The notes beneath the pieces are model-generated. The model was not told the DNA's origin. It saw only the letters and a program-made list of their open reading frames with translations, and ran no database searches. DNA of 14,186 nucleotides from Gammaproteobacteria bacterium (GTDB taxonomy: Bacteria > Pseudomonadota > Gammaproteobacteria > UWMA-0217): NCBI GenBank assembly GCA_027031685.1, contig JALVPS010000277.1, positions 1 to 14,186 of the forward strand, written 5' to 3'. The translations under genes and the position numbers were made by a program. This document shows positions 1-7,558 of this stretch, piece after piece. Each line of letters begins with the position of its first letter. Within the stretch, counting starts at the first letter, position 1.

Positions 1-337
1 CCGGGTCGATGTTGTAGGTGGCCGGGTCGATGTCCACGAAGACGGGCGTGGCGCCCAGCAGGGCGATGGTCTCGGCGGTGGCGATGAAGCTGAAGGGGGT
101 GGTGATGACCTCGTCGCCCGCGCCGATGTCCAGGGCCATGAGGGCCGCCAGCAGGGCGTCGGTGCCGCTGGACATGCCGATGCAATGTTTGACGCCCACG
201 AAGTCCGCCAGCCGCTCCTCCAGCTCGGCCACCTCCGGCCCCAGGATGTACTGGCCGTGTTCCAGCACGCGCCGGATGCGGCGGTCCACATCGTCCTGGA
301 TGCGGCGGTACTGGGTCTTGAGGTCGATGAAGTCCAT
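1..337 (-). CDS. DegT/DnrJ/EryC1 (WbpE-like) sugar aminotransferase, N-terminal part
   Basis: The first 112 residues of a PLP-dependent nucleotide-sugar aminotransferase; the C-terminal part, including the PLP lysine, lies beyond the left edge. The start reads MDFIDLKTQYRRIQDDVDRR, followed by HGQYILGPEV, a GTDALLAAL segment (about residues 52-60), the strand DEVITTPFSFIATAETI and VFVDIDPATYNIDP. These match the fold-I DegT family and most resemble WbpE, which aminates a 3-keto UDP-N-acetylglucosaminuronate on the way to O-antigen sugars. The exact substrate is inference, because the specificity residues are outside the window. The ATG at 335-337 is the natural family start, but no good Shine-Dalgarno sequence precedes it. 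The gene follows spoVR by 81 bases on the same strand. It may be co-transcribed with spoVR or use the weak -10 at 368-373. Its neighbours give no functional link, so it probably begins a surface-polysaccharide cluster to the left. Confidence 0.9.
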   Translation of the reverse strand, partial: MDFIDLKTQYRRIQDDVDRRIRRVLEHGQYILGPEVAELEERLADFVGVKHCIGMSSGTDALLAALMALDIGAGDEVITTPFSFIATAETIALLGATPVFVDIDPATYNIDP

Positions 338-367
338 GGGTGGGGCGTCCGGCGGTCGCGGGCCGGC

Positions 368-373
368 ATCATA
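368..373 (-). promoter_or_regulatory. possible -10 element for the aminotransferase gene
   Basis: On the minus strand this reads TATGAT, five of six matches to TATAAT, about 30 bases upstream of the aminotransferase ATG. No good -35 lies 16-18 bases upstream. The element sits in the loop of a small GCCGG/CCGGC inverted repeat (363-380), in an otherwise very GC-rich gap. This is weak evidence for a separate promoter. Confidence 0.25.
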
Positions 374-396
374 AACCGGCGGGCGGCGCGCCACCA

Positions 397-413
397 GTGG
401 CGGCCGCCGCCAC
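397..413 (-). terminator. GC-rich hairpin just after spoVR, possible weak terminator
   Basis: A perfect inverted repeat with 8-base arms (GTGGCGGC / GCCGCCAC) around one central base lies 5 bases past the spoVR stop codon at 419-421. In RNA it could fold with a 5-base loop. No U tract follows, so it is not a canonical Rho-independent terminator. It could attenuate read-through or protect the 3' end of the mRNA. A chance repeat in GC-rich DNA is also possible. Confidence 0.3.
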
Positions 414-418
414 CGCCG

Positions 419-1795
419 TCAGCGCCGCTGGATGGTCAGCTCGCGCAGATGCTCGTCCACCGTCTCCAAACGGATGGGCCGCCGCCACACGGGCTGCAGG
501 TAGTCGAGCACCTTGCGCGCATGTTCCGGATCCAGCCCGCGGCCGTCGGCGCGGTGGTCGTGGGTCAGCACCAGGGTGCCGTCGGTCTCGATGGCCGTGG
601 CGGCGACGCGCGGCGCGCCGAAGTTGAACTTGGGCGCCAGGATGGCCTCGCGCAGGGCGTGGATGTCCGGCTCTTCCACGGTGATGGTGCCGGACGGGCG
701 CTGCACGTAGCGGAACAGGTCCAGCTCGCGCGCCAGGGCCTCGTCCAGGTGGTTGCGCACAAAGCTGAAGTCGTCCTCCTCACGGCGCAGCTGGAAGGCG
801 TGCTCCAGGCCGTGCTCCTCGATGATCTTCTCCCACAGCACGAAGCCCAGGTGGTAGGGGTTGATGGCCAGCGACACCTGCTGCCCGCTGGCGTAGGGGC
901 GCACCACGTCGGAATGGGCCTTGATGGCGTCCAGGTACAGGGCGTGGGGCAGGAAGTCGGCCTCGCGCAGCAGGCGGGCGTGCCAGTGGCAGGCCCAGCC
1001 CTCGTTCATGATCTGGCAGGCGAACACCGGGTAGAAGTAGAACGACTCGCTGCGCACGGCCAGGAAGATGTCACGCTCCCAGGGCTCCATGTCCGGCGCG
1101 TAGTGGGCGATGAACCACAGCAGGTCGTATTCCGGGCTGGGCGGGATGGCCGGCAGCCCGCGGCGGCGCGGCGGCGGCTCGGGGGGCGCCTCGCCCGGCA
1201 GTTGGGCGAAGCGGTCGCGGAAGGGGTCGGCCGGCGGCGCCGGCGCCTCCTCGGCGGGCAGGTCCTCGTAGCGCGGCCGGCGCAGGCCCTGGTGCACGTC
1301 GATGTGCTGCTCCAGCGCCAGGGCCGCGTCCAGCACCGCCTCCACGCGCGCCTGGCCGTGGGCCTCGATGGCCGCGGCGATCTGCCGGGCGTGGGCGGCG
1401 GCCTGCTCCACGATGTGGTAGCCCACCTCCTCCTGGCTGCGCTGGAAGAGCAGGTTGTGCTTGCTGAAGTCGGCGTGGCCCAGCACGTGCGCCACCACCA
1501 GCGTGTTCTCCTCCACGCTGTTGTTGGCGGCCAGATAGGCGCGGCCCGGGTTGCCGGGAAAGACCACCTCGAACAGGCGCGAGTGGCCCATGCGGTGCTG
1601 CACCAGCTGGTAGATGTAGCGCACGCCGAAGGACCAGTGCGGCATGCGCACCGGCAGGCCGTACACCGCCACCTCCATCATGAAGCTGGTGGGCACGGTC
1701 TCGAACTCCACCGGGTAGTAGTCCAGCCCCTGGTCGCGGGCCAGCGCCTCCAGCTCGGCCGTGTAGCGCGCCAGGCGGGCGGCGTCGCCCTTCAT
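419..1795 (-). CDS. spoVR: SpoVR family protein (YcgB homologue)
   Basis: 458 residues, somewhat shorter than E. coli YcgB (about 510). The family is named after a B. subtilis spore-cortex gene, but its biochemical role is unknown; here it is a cytoplasmic protein of a stress/stationary-phase operon. Recognisable family blocks are DYYPVEFETVP (25-35), MPHWSFGVRY (51-60), VVAHVLGHADFSKHN (100-114) and MNEGWACHWH (263-272). The many conserved His, Glu and Asp residues in these blocks could bind a metal (inference). A proline- and glutamate-rich stretch at about 176-222 looks like a disordered linker splitting the two conserved halves. The start ATG (1793-1795) overlaps the yeaH stop by four bases (ATGA), which implies translational coupling. 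It is the third gene of prkA-yeaH-spoVR, so regulation is presumably set upstream of prkA. Confidence 0.95.
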   Translation of the reverse strand: MKGDAARLARYTAELEALARDQGLDYYPVEFETVPTSFMMEVAVYGLPVRMPHWSFGVRYIYQLVQHRMGHSRLFEVVFPGNPGRAYLAANNSVEENTLVVAHVLGHADFSKHNLLFQRSQEEVGYHIVEQAAAHARQIAAAIEAHGQARVEAVLDAALALEQHIDVHQGLRRPRYEDLPAEEAPAPPADPFRDRFAQLPGEAPPEPPPRRRGLPAIPPSPEYDLLWFIAHYAPDMEPWERDIFLAVRSESFYFYPVFACQIMNEGWACHWHARLLREADFLPHALYLDAIKAHSDVVRPYASGQQVSLAINPYHLGFVLWEKIIEEHGLEHAFQLRREEDDFSFVRNHLDEALARELDLFRYVQRPSGTITVEEPDIHALREAILAPKFNFGAPRVAATAIETDGTLVLTHDHRADGRGLDPEHARKVLDYLQPVWRRPIRLETVDEHLRELTIQRR

Positions 1796-2952
1796 GGCGC
1801 GGCCTCCGTCTCGGCGGCTTGGTGGGCGAAGAAGTCGCGGATGGCGTCCCACACGTCGTCGTCCTCCACCAGCGAGTGGCTGGAAAACGGCAGGCCGCGC
1901 GCCTGCAGCTCGCCGAACAGGCGCGCCGTCTCGGTGGTGAGCGGGTGGCGGTGGGAGCCGGTGGTCTCCACGAAGCCGCCGAAATTGAGCACGCCGCCCA
2001 GGCGCTCCAGGGCCTGCAGGGTGGCCTCGCGGTCCTCGGCGAAGTTCTCGCCGTCCGAGGCGTAGAACAGGTACAGGTTGTAGCGGCCGGGGTCGTAGCG
2101 CTCGGCGATGATGGCCTCGGCGCGGCGCAGCACGGTGGAGGCCACCGTGCCGCCCTGCCCGCGCACCTGGAAGAATTCCTCCTCGTCGAACTCCCAGGCC
2201 TCGATGGTGTGCGCCAGGAACACCGTCTCGATGCGCCGGTACTGGCGGCGCAGCCCCTGCACCACCCAGAAGAAGAAGGTCTTGGCCAGGCGCCGCTCGG
2301 CGTCGCCCATGCTGGAGGAGACGTCCAGGGCGAAGAACACCGCCGCCTGGGTGGTGGGCCGCTGGCGGCGCACCAGCTGGCGGTAGCGCAGGTCGTCGTC
2401 GGTGAAGGCCGGGCCGTCCGGCTGCACGGCGCGGCGCTTGATGGCCTCCTTCAGGGAGCGGCGCCGGTCCAGCCGCGAGCGGGCGCCGCGCCGGTCCCAG
2501 CCCTCGCGCTGCAGGGCGTCGTCCTCCACCGCCCCGGTGCGCACCTTCAGGTTGGGCAGCTGCAGCTCCTCCCACAGCCAGTCCACGATGTCGTCCACCT
2601 TCAGCTCCAGCAGGAATTCCACCCCGCCGTCGCCCTCGCCGCTGCCCTCCTTGCCGCCGCCCTGGCCCGGCCGGCCGCGGCGCAGCACGTCGCCGGGGCG
2701 CACCTGCCCCTGCCCCACGCCCTCCTGGCGGCGGCCCTGCAACAGGCGGAAACGGTAGTGCTCCAGAAACCGCACCGGCACCTGCACGCGGCGCTGGCCG
2801 CTGCCGCCCAGCACATCGGCGCGCGAGATGAGGTCCGGCAGCTGGCGGCGCACCGCCTCGCGCACCTTCTCGTTGTGGCGCAGCCAGTCGCGCGCGCCGC
2901 GCGAGAACAGGTCGTACCAGCGGCCGGAGAGGGGGGTCCCGATGTCCGGCAT
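1792..2952 (-). CDS. yeaH: DUF444 / YeaH family protein with a von Willebrand A domain
   Basis: 386 residues; E. coli YeaH is about 427. The N-terminal part (1-70) is basic and helical. A Gly/Arg/Lys-rich low-complexity linker follows at about 73-110, then VEFLLELKVDDIVDWLWEEL (111-130). The C-terminal half is a VWA-like domain with a complete metal-ion-dependent adhesion site: D210-V-S-S-S214, a Thr in GGT (269) and D300 in YASDGEN. VWA proteins often pair with AAA+ ATPases, which fits its place directly after prkA. The likely role is an adaptor or partner of PrkA; in E. coli the yeaG-yeaH pair is tied to nitrogen starvation and stationary phase. The ATG (2950-2952) lies 4 bases past the prkA stop, and the stop overlaps the spoVR start. 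No signal peptide or membrane segment is visible, so it should be cytoplasmic. Confidence 0.95.
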   Translation of the reverse strand: MPDIGTPLSGRWYDLFSRGARDWLRHNEKVREAVRRQLPDLISRADVLGGSGQRRVQVPVRFLEHYRFRLLQGRRQEGVGQGQVRPGDVLRRGRPGQGGGKEGSGEGDGGVEFLLELKVDDIVDWLWEELQLPNLKVRTGAVEDDALQREGWDRRGARSRLDRRRSLKEAIKRRAVQPDGPAFTDDDLRYRQLVRRQRPTTQAAVFFALDVSSSMGDAERRLAKTFFFWVVQGLRRQYRRIETVFLAHTIEAWEFDEEEFFQVRGQGGTVASTVLRRAEAIIAERYDPGRYNLYLFYASDGENFAEDREATLQALERLGGVLNFGGFVETTGSHRHPLTTETARLFGELQARGLPFSSHSLVEDDDVWDAIRDFFAHQAAETEAAP

Positions 2953-2956
2953 GGCC

Positions 2957-4900
2957 CTACTCCTGGCTCAGCAGCGTGGTGACGTAATTGAGCGCCTCGC
3001 GCGCGCTGTGCTCGTCGTAGCCGTACTCGTCCACCAGGCGCTGCTGCACCACGGAGATCTTCTTGCGCACCTCCTCGTCCGGGCGCGCCGAGGAGGTGAC
3101 CAGGCGCAGCACGTCGCGCCGCTCCTCGAACAGGTACTGCTCGATGGCCTCGTGCAGGCGCGCGTGGCTGTCCAGGGTGAAGCGCCGGCCGGCCTTGTAG
3201 GCCACCATGGCCTTGCGCACCACCTCCTGGCGGAAGGACAGCTTGCCGCTCTCGGAGATGCGGATCTGCTCCTCCACTTGGCGCAGGAAACGCTCGTCGG
3301 GCGGGCGCGTCTCGCCGGTGATGGGATCGGTCACCTCCCGCCGGTCCAGGGAGGCCTCCACCTCGTCCAGGTACTTGTCCAGCAGCTGCTGGGCCTCGTC
3401 CTCGAAGGAGGCGAACAGGGCCTTGTGCACGTCCTCCTTTACCCAGCGGTTGTAGAAGTCCTTGCGCACCGCCACCAGGTGCTCGATCCACTGCCGCTTC
3501 TGCTTGCCGTCCATGCGCGCGTCGGCCTCGATGGCGTCCTTGAGGGCCAGCAGCACCTCCATGCTGGTCAGGCTGCGCGCCTCGGAGCGGGTGATGGCGG
3601 TGGACAGGGCGTTGATGACGAAGCGCGGGCTGACGCCGGTCAGGCCCTCGTCCGGCTGGGCGGCGCGCAGGCGCTCCACCTCGTTCTCGGAGAAGCCCTC
3701 CACGTCCTCGCCGGCGTACAGGCGCAGCTTCTTGGTCAGGTCCAGGTCCTCGCGCTCGGGCGGCTTCAGGCGCGTGAACACGGCGAACACCGCCGCCACC
3801 GCCAGGGCGTGCGGGTCCAGGTGCACGTCGCGCAAGGCCGGCGCGGCGGACACCATCTTCTGGTAGATGCGCGCCTCGTCCTTGTAGGACAGGGTGTAGG
3901 GCACCTGCACGATGACCATGCGGTCCAGCAGGGCCTCGTTCTCCTTCTCCTGGATGAACTTGTGGAACTCGGCCAGGTTGGTGTGCGCCAGGATGGTCTC
4001 GTCCACGTGGATGAGCGGGAAGCGCGACACCTTGACGTTCTTCTCCTGGGTCAGGGTGAGCAGCAGGTACAGGAACTCGCGCTTGACCTTGAGGATCTCG
4101 ATCATCTCCAGCAGGCCGCGGCTGGCGGCGTACACCGCCCCCGACCAGGACCAGGCGCGCGGGTCGCCCTCGTCGCCGATCTCGGCCACCTTGGACAGGT
4201 CCACCGAGCCCACCAGGTCGGCGATGTCGGCCGTGGTGGGGTCGTGTGGGGCGTAGGTGCCCACCCCCACCCGGTTGGCCTCCGACAGGAAGATGCGCTC
4301 CACCGGAAACTGCATGAAGTCGCCGTCGAACTCCTCCTCCAGCCGGGTGCGCGAATGGGGGCTCAGCTCGCCCTCGATCTCCACCCCGTAGGTCTCGCGG
4401 AACTCGCCGCGCAGGCTGGCCGGGATCAGGTTGAGGGGGTTCTCGTGCAGGGGCGAGCCCTTGAGGGCGTACAGCGCCCCCTCGTCCGTGTGGCTGTACT
4501 CCTCCAGCGCCCGCTTGAGCAGGATGACCAGGCTGGACTTGCCGCCCGAGGGCGGGCCCAGCAGCAGCAGCAGACGCCGCCCCACCTCGGAGCCGGCGCT
4601 GGCCGCCTTGAAATACTCCGCGATGCGCTCCAGGGCATCGTCGATGCCGAACAGCTCCTGCCGGAACAGGGCCGTGGGCAGCCCGGCATCGTCCTCGCCG
4701 GCCTGGCGCGCGTGCCAGCGCAGCATGTCCCAGATGTAGGCATGACTGGTACGCGCGTAGCGCGCGGGATCGGTGGGCAGCACCTCCTCCAGGAACTGCC
4801 CGAAAGTGCCTTCCCAATGGCGTGCCCGATGGTCCTTCGTGTAACTGCGCAGGGCGCCGAGAAAGCTCTCGCGGCCCGCCGCGCGTGGGGAACTCGACAC
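2957..4900 (-). CDS. prkA: PrkA family AAA+ serine protein kinase (YeaG homologue)
   Basis: 647 residues from a GTG start, matching the family's usual length (about 630-645). An N-terminal PrkA AAA domain has Walker A GPPSGGKSS (about 115-123) after a hydrophobic LLLLL strand. Further family blocks are GSPLHENPLNLIP, the segment around VGVGTYAPHDPTT, and FPLIHVDETILAHTNLAEF. The C-terminal part (about 400-647) is the PrkA kinase-like domain, with GVSPRFVINALSTAI, IEHLVAVRKDFYNRWVKEDV and a TDPITGETRPPDERFL loop. Family members were described as serine kinases; the B. subtilis protein has also been reported as an ATP-dependent protease, so the activity is open. The GTG at 4898-4900 is chosen because a near-perfect Shine-Dalgarno sits at 4905-4912. 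An in-frame ATG at 4952-4954 is further upstream but lacks that spacing. First gene of prkA-yeaH-spoVR, only 4 bases from yeaH. Confidence 0.95.
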   Translation of the reverse strand: MSSSPRAAGRESFLGALRSYTKDHRARHWEGTFGQFLEEVLPTDPARYARTSHAYIWDMLRWHARQAGEDDAGLPTALFRQELFGIDDALERIAEYFKAASAGSEVGRRLLLLLGPPSGGKSSLVILLKRALEEYSHTDEGALYALKGSPLHENPLNLIPASLRGEFRETYGVEIEGELSPHSRTRLEEEFDGDFMQFPVERIFLSEANRVGVGTYAPHDPTTADIADLVGSVDLSKVAEIGDEGDPRAWSWSGAVYAASRGLLEMIEILKVKREFLYLLLTLTQEKNVKVSRFPLIHVDETILAHTNLAEFHKFIQEKENEALLDRMVIVQVPYTLSYKDEARIYQKMVSAAPALRDVHLDPHALAVAAVFAVFTRLKPPEREDLDLTKKLRLYAGEDVEGFSENEVERLRAAQPDEGLTGVSPRFVINALSTAITRSEARSLTSMEVLLALKDAIEADARMDGKQKRQWIEHLVAVRKDFYNRWVKEDVHKALFASFEDEAQQLLDKYLDEVEASLDRREVTDPITGETRPPDERFLRQVEEQIRISESGKLSFRQEVVRKAMVAYKAGRRFTLDSHARLHEAIEQYLFEERRDVLRLVTSSARPDEEVRKKISVVQQRLVDEYGYDEHSAREALNYVTTLLSQE

Positions 4901-4904
4901 GAAC

Positions 4905-4912
4905 TCACCTCC
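4905..4912 (-). promoter_or_regulatory. strong ribosome binding site setting the prkA GTG start
   Basis: The minus strand reads GGAGGTGA, nearly the full anti-Shine-Dalgarno complement, ending 4 bases before the GTG at 4898-4900 (7 bases counted from GGAGG). This decides for GTG over the ATG at 4952-4954, which would add 18 residues (MPAGPWPSHQQ...) with no similarity to known PrkA starts. Confidence 0.8.
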
Positions 4913-4972
4913 GCGAAATGACTGTTGATGGCTCGGCCAGGGCCCGGCGGGCACCGGCCACCGTTCTCTCTG

Positions 4973-4979
4973 AGTATAG
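4973..4979 (-). promoter_or_regulatory. sigma-S-like extended -10 (CTATACT) upstream of prkA
   Basis: The minus strand reads TCTATACTCAG, matching the RpoS-preferred -10 CTATACT exactly over seven bases, with the favoured T before it. A start site near 4966 would give a leader of about 65 bases. No sigma-70-like -35 lies at the right distance (CGGGCG there), which is typical of RpoS promoters. The E. coli prkA homologue yeaG is known to depend on sigma-S, so the match makes biological sense. The call rests on one short motif in a GC-rich background where AT-rich hexamers are rare. Confidence 0.55.
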
Positions 4980-5119
4980 AACCGGGCCGCCGGTTCGCCC
5001 GGTCGTCCCCACCGGCGATGGGCAGGTTGGGCAATCGGTCACGTCCCGGCCGATGCCCACGGCCATGCACTGGGAATACGACGGGGAGACCAATCAGATG
5101 CGAGGGAATGAGGAGGAGG

Positions 5120-5146
5120 GGCACCTCCCTGTGCCAATCGTACGAT
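5120..5146. promoter_or_regulatory. two adjacent inverted repeats upstream of prkA, possible operators
   Basis: GGCAC-CTCCCT-GTGCC (5120-5135) is a perfect 5-base-arm inverted repeat. One base further begins the perfect 10-base palindrome ATCGTACGAT (5137-5146). They sit about 140-175 bases upstream of the putative prkA -10, a distance usual for activators acting by looping. On the minus strand the first repeat contains TGGCAC, the -24 half of a sigma-54 promoter, but the matching -12 GC is one base too far away. Function as regulator sites is inference. Confidence 0.35.
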
Positions 5147-5356
5147 CGGGCCATCCGGGTTGCCCTCGCCATAATGTGACTGAAACTTTACAAGCGTGTT
5201 CCCCGCCTGCCATTTCCTGTAACAAGTGCATACATCAAGGCGACTGGTTTCCGGGAGTAATGGACACCGTTTTCCCCGCCACGATCATCCCTCCTGCACA
5301 AGGACCAGGGGCATGCCCACACGGCATTGAGTGCCGATCCGCCAGCGATGCAATCT

Positions 5357-7558
5357 CTATGCCAGCGCCCCCGCCACTCGCTCGTCGGCCAGTTGCGTGA
5401 GCACCTCGTCCAGCGGGCGCGGCTTGCCGATGCCGTAGCCCTGCACGTAGTCCACCCCCATCTCCGCCAGGCGCGCCTGCATGGCGGCGGTCTCCACGAA
5501 CTCGGCGATCACCCCCAGCTCCATGGCGTGGCCGACGTTGATGGCCGCGGCGACCATGGCCTGCGACACACGATCCTCCAGCACCTGGCGGACGAAGGTG
5601 CCATCGATCTTGAGATAGTCCACGTCCAGGTTGAGCAGGTAGTTGAAGGAGCTCAGCCCGGTGCCGAAGTCGTCCAGCGCGAAGCGGAAGCCGCGCTCGC
5701 GCAGGCGCGCCACGAAGTCGCGCGCCTGGTCGAGATTGCCGATGGCCGTGGTCTCGGTGATCTCGAAGCAGATGTGCTGCGGCGGGATGCCGGTGGGGGC
5801 GAAGGCGTCCACGATGAAGTCCAGGAAGGTGTCGTCGGTGAGCGACTGGCCGGACAGGTTGATGCCCCACACCACCTCGCAGCGCCCCACCCGCTCGCGC
5901 TGCGCCTGCAGCAGGGCCAGGGTGTGGGTGATCACCCAGCGGTCGATGGCCGGCATCATGTGGTAGCGCTCGGCGGTGGGCATGAAGGCGTAGGGGCCGA
6001 GGATGGCATCCTGCTCGTCGCGCAGCCGCAGCAGGATTTCGTAGTGCATGGGGCGCCCGGGCGCGACGGGGGCGATCTCCTGCGCGTACAGCACGAAGCG
6101 GTCCTCGCGCAGGGCCGCCTGGATGCGGCTCACCCACTGTATCTGGCCCTCGCGCTGCAACAGGTCCTGGCTGTCGGGCGTGAACACCTTCACCCGGTTG
6201 CGGCCCGACTCCTGGGCCGCCTCGCAGGCGATCTCAGCCGAGCTGAGCACACTCATGACGCTGGGCGTGCGGTGGTCCACCACGGCCATGCCGATGCTCA
6301 CGCTGACGTCGAAACGTGCCCCCTCCCAGGTGAAGTCCAGGGCGCGCACGCGCTGCAGCAGGCGCTCGGCCACCGCCTCGCCCCGGTCGCGCGGGCAGTC
6401 GTGCAGCAGGGCCAGGAACTCGTCGCCGCCCAGGCGCGCCACCGGGTCGCTGTCGCGCACCACCTCGCCGATCAAGCCGGCGATGCGCTTGATGAGCGCG
6501 TCGCCGGCGGCATAGCTGGCCGTATCGTTGATCACCCGCAGTTTGTCGATGCCCACGTTGAGCACACAGTGGGTGCTGTGCTCGGCGCGCGCCTGCTCCA
6601 GGGCGTGCTCCAGGTAGTATTCGATGCCCTGCCGGTTAAGCAGGCCGGTGAGGTCGTCGTGGTTGGCGAGGATGATCTTGGCCGCCATGCGCGCCATCAC
6701 CCCCAGCAGGTCGCGGTCGCTGTTGTAGAAATCGCTGCCGTCGAGCCGGTTCATCATGACCAGCACGCCGATCAGCCCGCCGTGCGGATTGAGCACCGGC
6801 GCCGCCATGAGCTTGCCGGGCAGCACCAGTGGCGGCCCCTCGCGCCCGCAGGGCATGGCGTTGCACACCACCGGCCGCCGATGGGCCTGCATCCACTGCA
6901 CCAGCGGTCGGCGCAGCTCGCCCAGCAGGCGCGCCGGCTCCGGCGGCGGGTGGCGCGGGTTGAGGCACTGGAAGCGGGTGCGCCCGTCGGTCAGTACCAG
7001 CGCGGCCATGCCCACGTCGAGGAAGGTGACGGCGTTGTTCAGCAGGTGCTGCAGGGCCTCCTTCCACTCGCTGAACTGGCGCAGCTCCTGCTCGGTGTCG
7101 TACAGCAGATTGAGCTCCTCGTAGCGCTCGGCCAGTTCATCGGCCAGCTGGTCGACCTCCTGGCGCAGCTGCACCTCCAGCAATACCTGGTCGGCCAGCG
7201 CCCGCAACAGGCCGGGCAGGCGCTCGGCGCCGCAGTCCATGCCGGCGATGGCGAAGGCGATCTCCCCCAATGGGTCGTCCCAGGGGGCCTGCAGCGGCAG
7301 GCGCAGCAGCGGCCCCCGCCCATCGTCACAGCGGCTCAGGCCGTGCCAGTCGCGCCAGCGGCCGCCGGCCAGGGCGGCCGCCAGGCGCCGGCGCAGGTCC
7401 GCCGACTGCGCCTGCACCACCTTGCCGTCGCCGGTCAGCAGGGCCACCTCGCCCCGCGCGCCGGGCAGGGTCTGCATGAGCGCCACGAGCCGGTCGAAGG
7501 CGACACCTTGCAGGGCCCGCTCGCGCATGACTTCAACGGGACGCTGGTTGCGAAACAT
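5357..7558 (-). CDS. GAF-GGDEF-EAL cyclic-di-GMP signalling protein, probable phosphodiesterase
   Basis: 733 residues, no membrane segment. Order: an N-terminal region without a recognised domain (1-120), a coiled coil (about 120-165), a GAF-like sensor domain (about 165-300), GGDEF (about 300-460) and EAL (about 475-725). GGDEF keeps the GGDEF signature (377-381) and an RxxD inhibitory site (R368-D371). However, the first metal-binding Asp of the usual DxD is Gly336 (GID) and the usual GH is SY, so cyclase activity is doubtful. EAL appears intact: E507 (in YEILLR), N567, E599, D629-D630 in DDFGTG, K650, E686 and Q706. The likely net role is c-di-GMP hydrolysis tuned by the GAF and GGDEF domains. 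The ATG used overlaps the receiver gene by 26 bases; an in-frame ATG at 7526-7528, 4 bases past that stop, is an alternative (723 residues). Third gene of the kinase-receiver operon, so it is the likely pathway output. Confidence 0.93.
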   Translation of the reverse strand: MFRNQRPVEVMRERALQGVAFDRLVALMQTLPGARGEVALLTGDGKVVQAQSADLRRRLAAALAGGRWRDWHGLSRCDDGRGPLLRLPLQAPWDDPLGEIAFAIAGMDCGAERLPGLLRALADQVLLEVQLRQEVDQLADELAERYEELNLLYDTEQELRQFSEWKEALQHLLNNAVTFLDVGMAALVLTDGRTRFQCLNPRHPPPEPARLLGELRRPLVQWMQAHRRPVVCNAMPCGREGPPLVLPGKLMAAPVLNPHGGLIGVLVMMNRLDGSDFYNSDRDLLGVMARMAAKIILANHDDLTGLLNRQGIEYYLEHALEQARAEHSTHCVLNVGIDKLRVINDTASYAAGDALIKRIAGLIGEVVRDSDPVARLGGDEFLALLHDCPRDRGEAVAERLLQRVRALDFTWEGARFDVSVSIGMAVVDHRTPSVMSVLSSAEIACEAAQESGRNRVKVFTPDSQDLLQREGQIQWVSRIQAALREDRFVLYAQEIAPVAPGRPMHYEILLRLRDEQDAILGPYAFMPTAERYHMMPAIDRWVITHTLALLQAQRERVGRCEVVWGINLSGQSLTDDTFLDFIVDAFAPTGIPPQHICFEITETTAIGNLDQARDFVARLRERGFRFALDDFGTGLSSFNYLLNLDVDYLKIDGTFVRQVLEDRVSQAMVAAAINVGHAMELGVIAEFVETAAMQARLAEMGVDYVQGYGIGKPRPLDEVLTQLADERVAGALA

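Larger units (their letters stand above)
4901..5356. other. 456-base intergenic region between the GGDEF/EAL gene and prkA
   Basis: The longest non-coding stretch of the window. It holds the prkA leader, its putative promoter and ribosome binding site, and two adjacent inverted repeats at 5120-5146. The part at about 5160-5290 is visibly less GC-rich than the genes. Small inverted repeats at 5309-5318 (GGGCATGCCC) and 5322-5336 (CGGCA/TGCCG, loop 5) lie just past the GGDEF/EAL stop but lack a U tract. Reading frames crossing this stretch show no family resemblance and no good start signals, so no gene is called. Confidence 0.7.

Noticed and set aside
185..2065. Long open frame on the plus strand opposite spoVR and yeaH (626 codons)
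   Set aside because: It is a GC-rich antisense shadow: rich in Val, Gln, His, Ala and Leu, with no family resemblance, and it lies opposite two clear genes.
4557..4575. CAG/CTG triplet run as a microsatellite
   Set aside because: It encodes the Leu run before the PrkA P-loop, a conserved hydrophobic strand, and is short.
2828..4921. 697-codon plus-strand open frame opposite prkA
   Set aside because: Same antisense shadow pattern (QLLQ, LLAQ, VHLG-like text); prkA on the other strand has full family motifs.
5121..5136. Sigma-54 -24/-12 promoter for prkA (TGGCAC on the minus strand)
   Set aside because: TGGCAC is present, but the -12 reads GGTGC with the GC pair one base too far from the -24 GG; sigma-54 is strict about this spacing.
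5309..5336. Terminator after the GGDEF/EAL gene
   Set aside because: Only short repeats (GGGCATGCCC and CGGCA/TGCCG) with no following U tract.
4822..5400. Small plus-strand gene across the prkA upstream region
   Set aside because: No family resemblance; its 5' part is antisense to prkA and its 3' part runs into the GGDEF/EAL gene; no convincing ribosome binding site.
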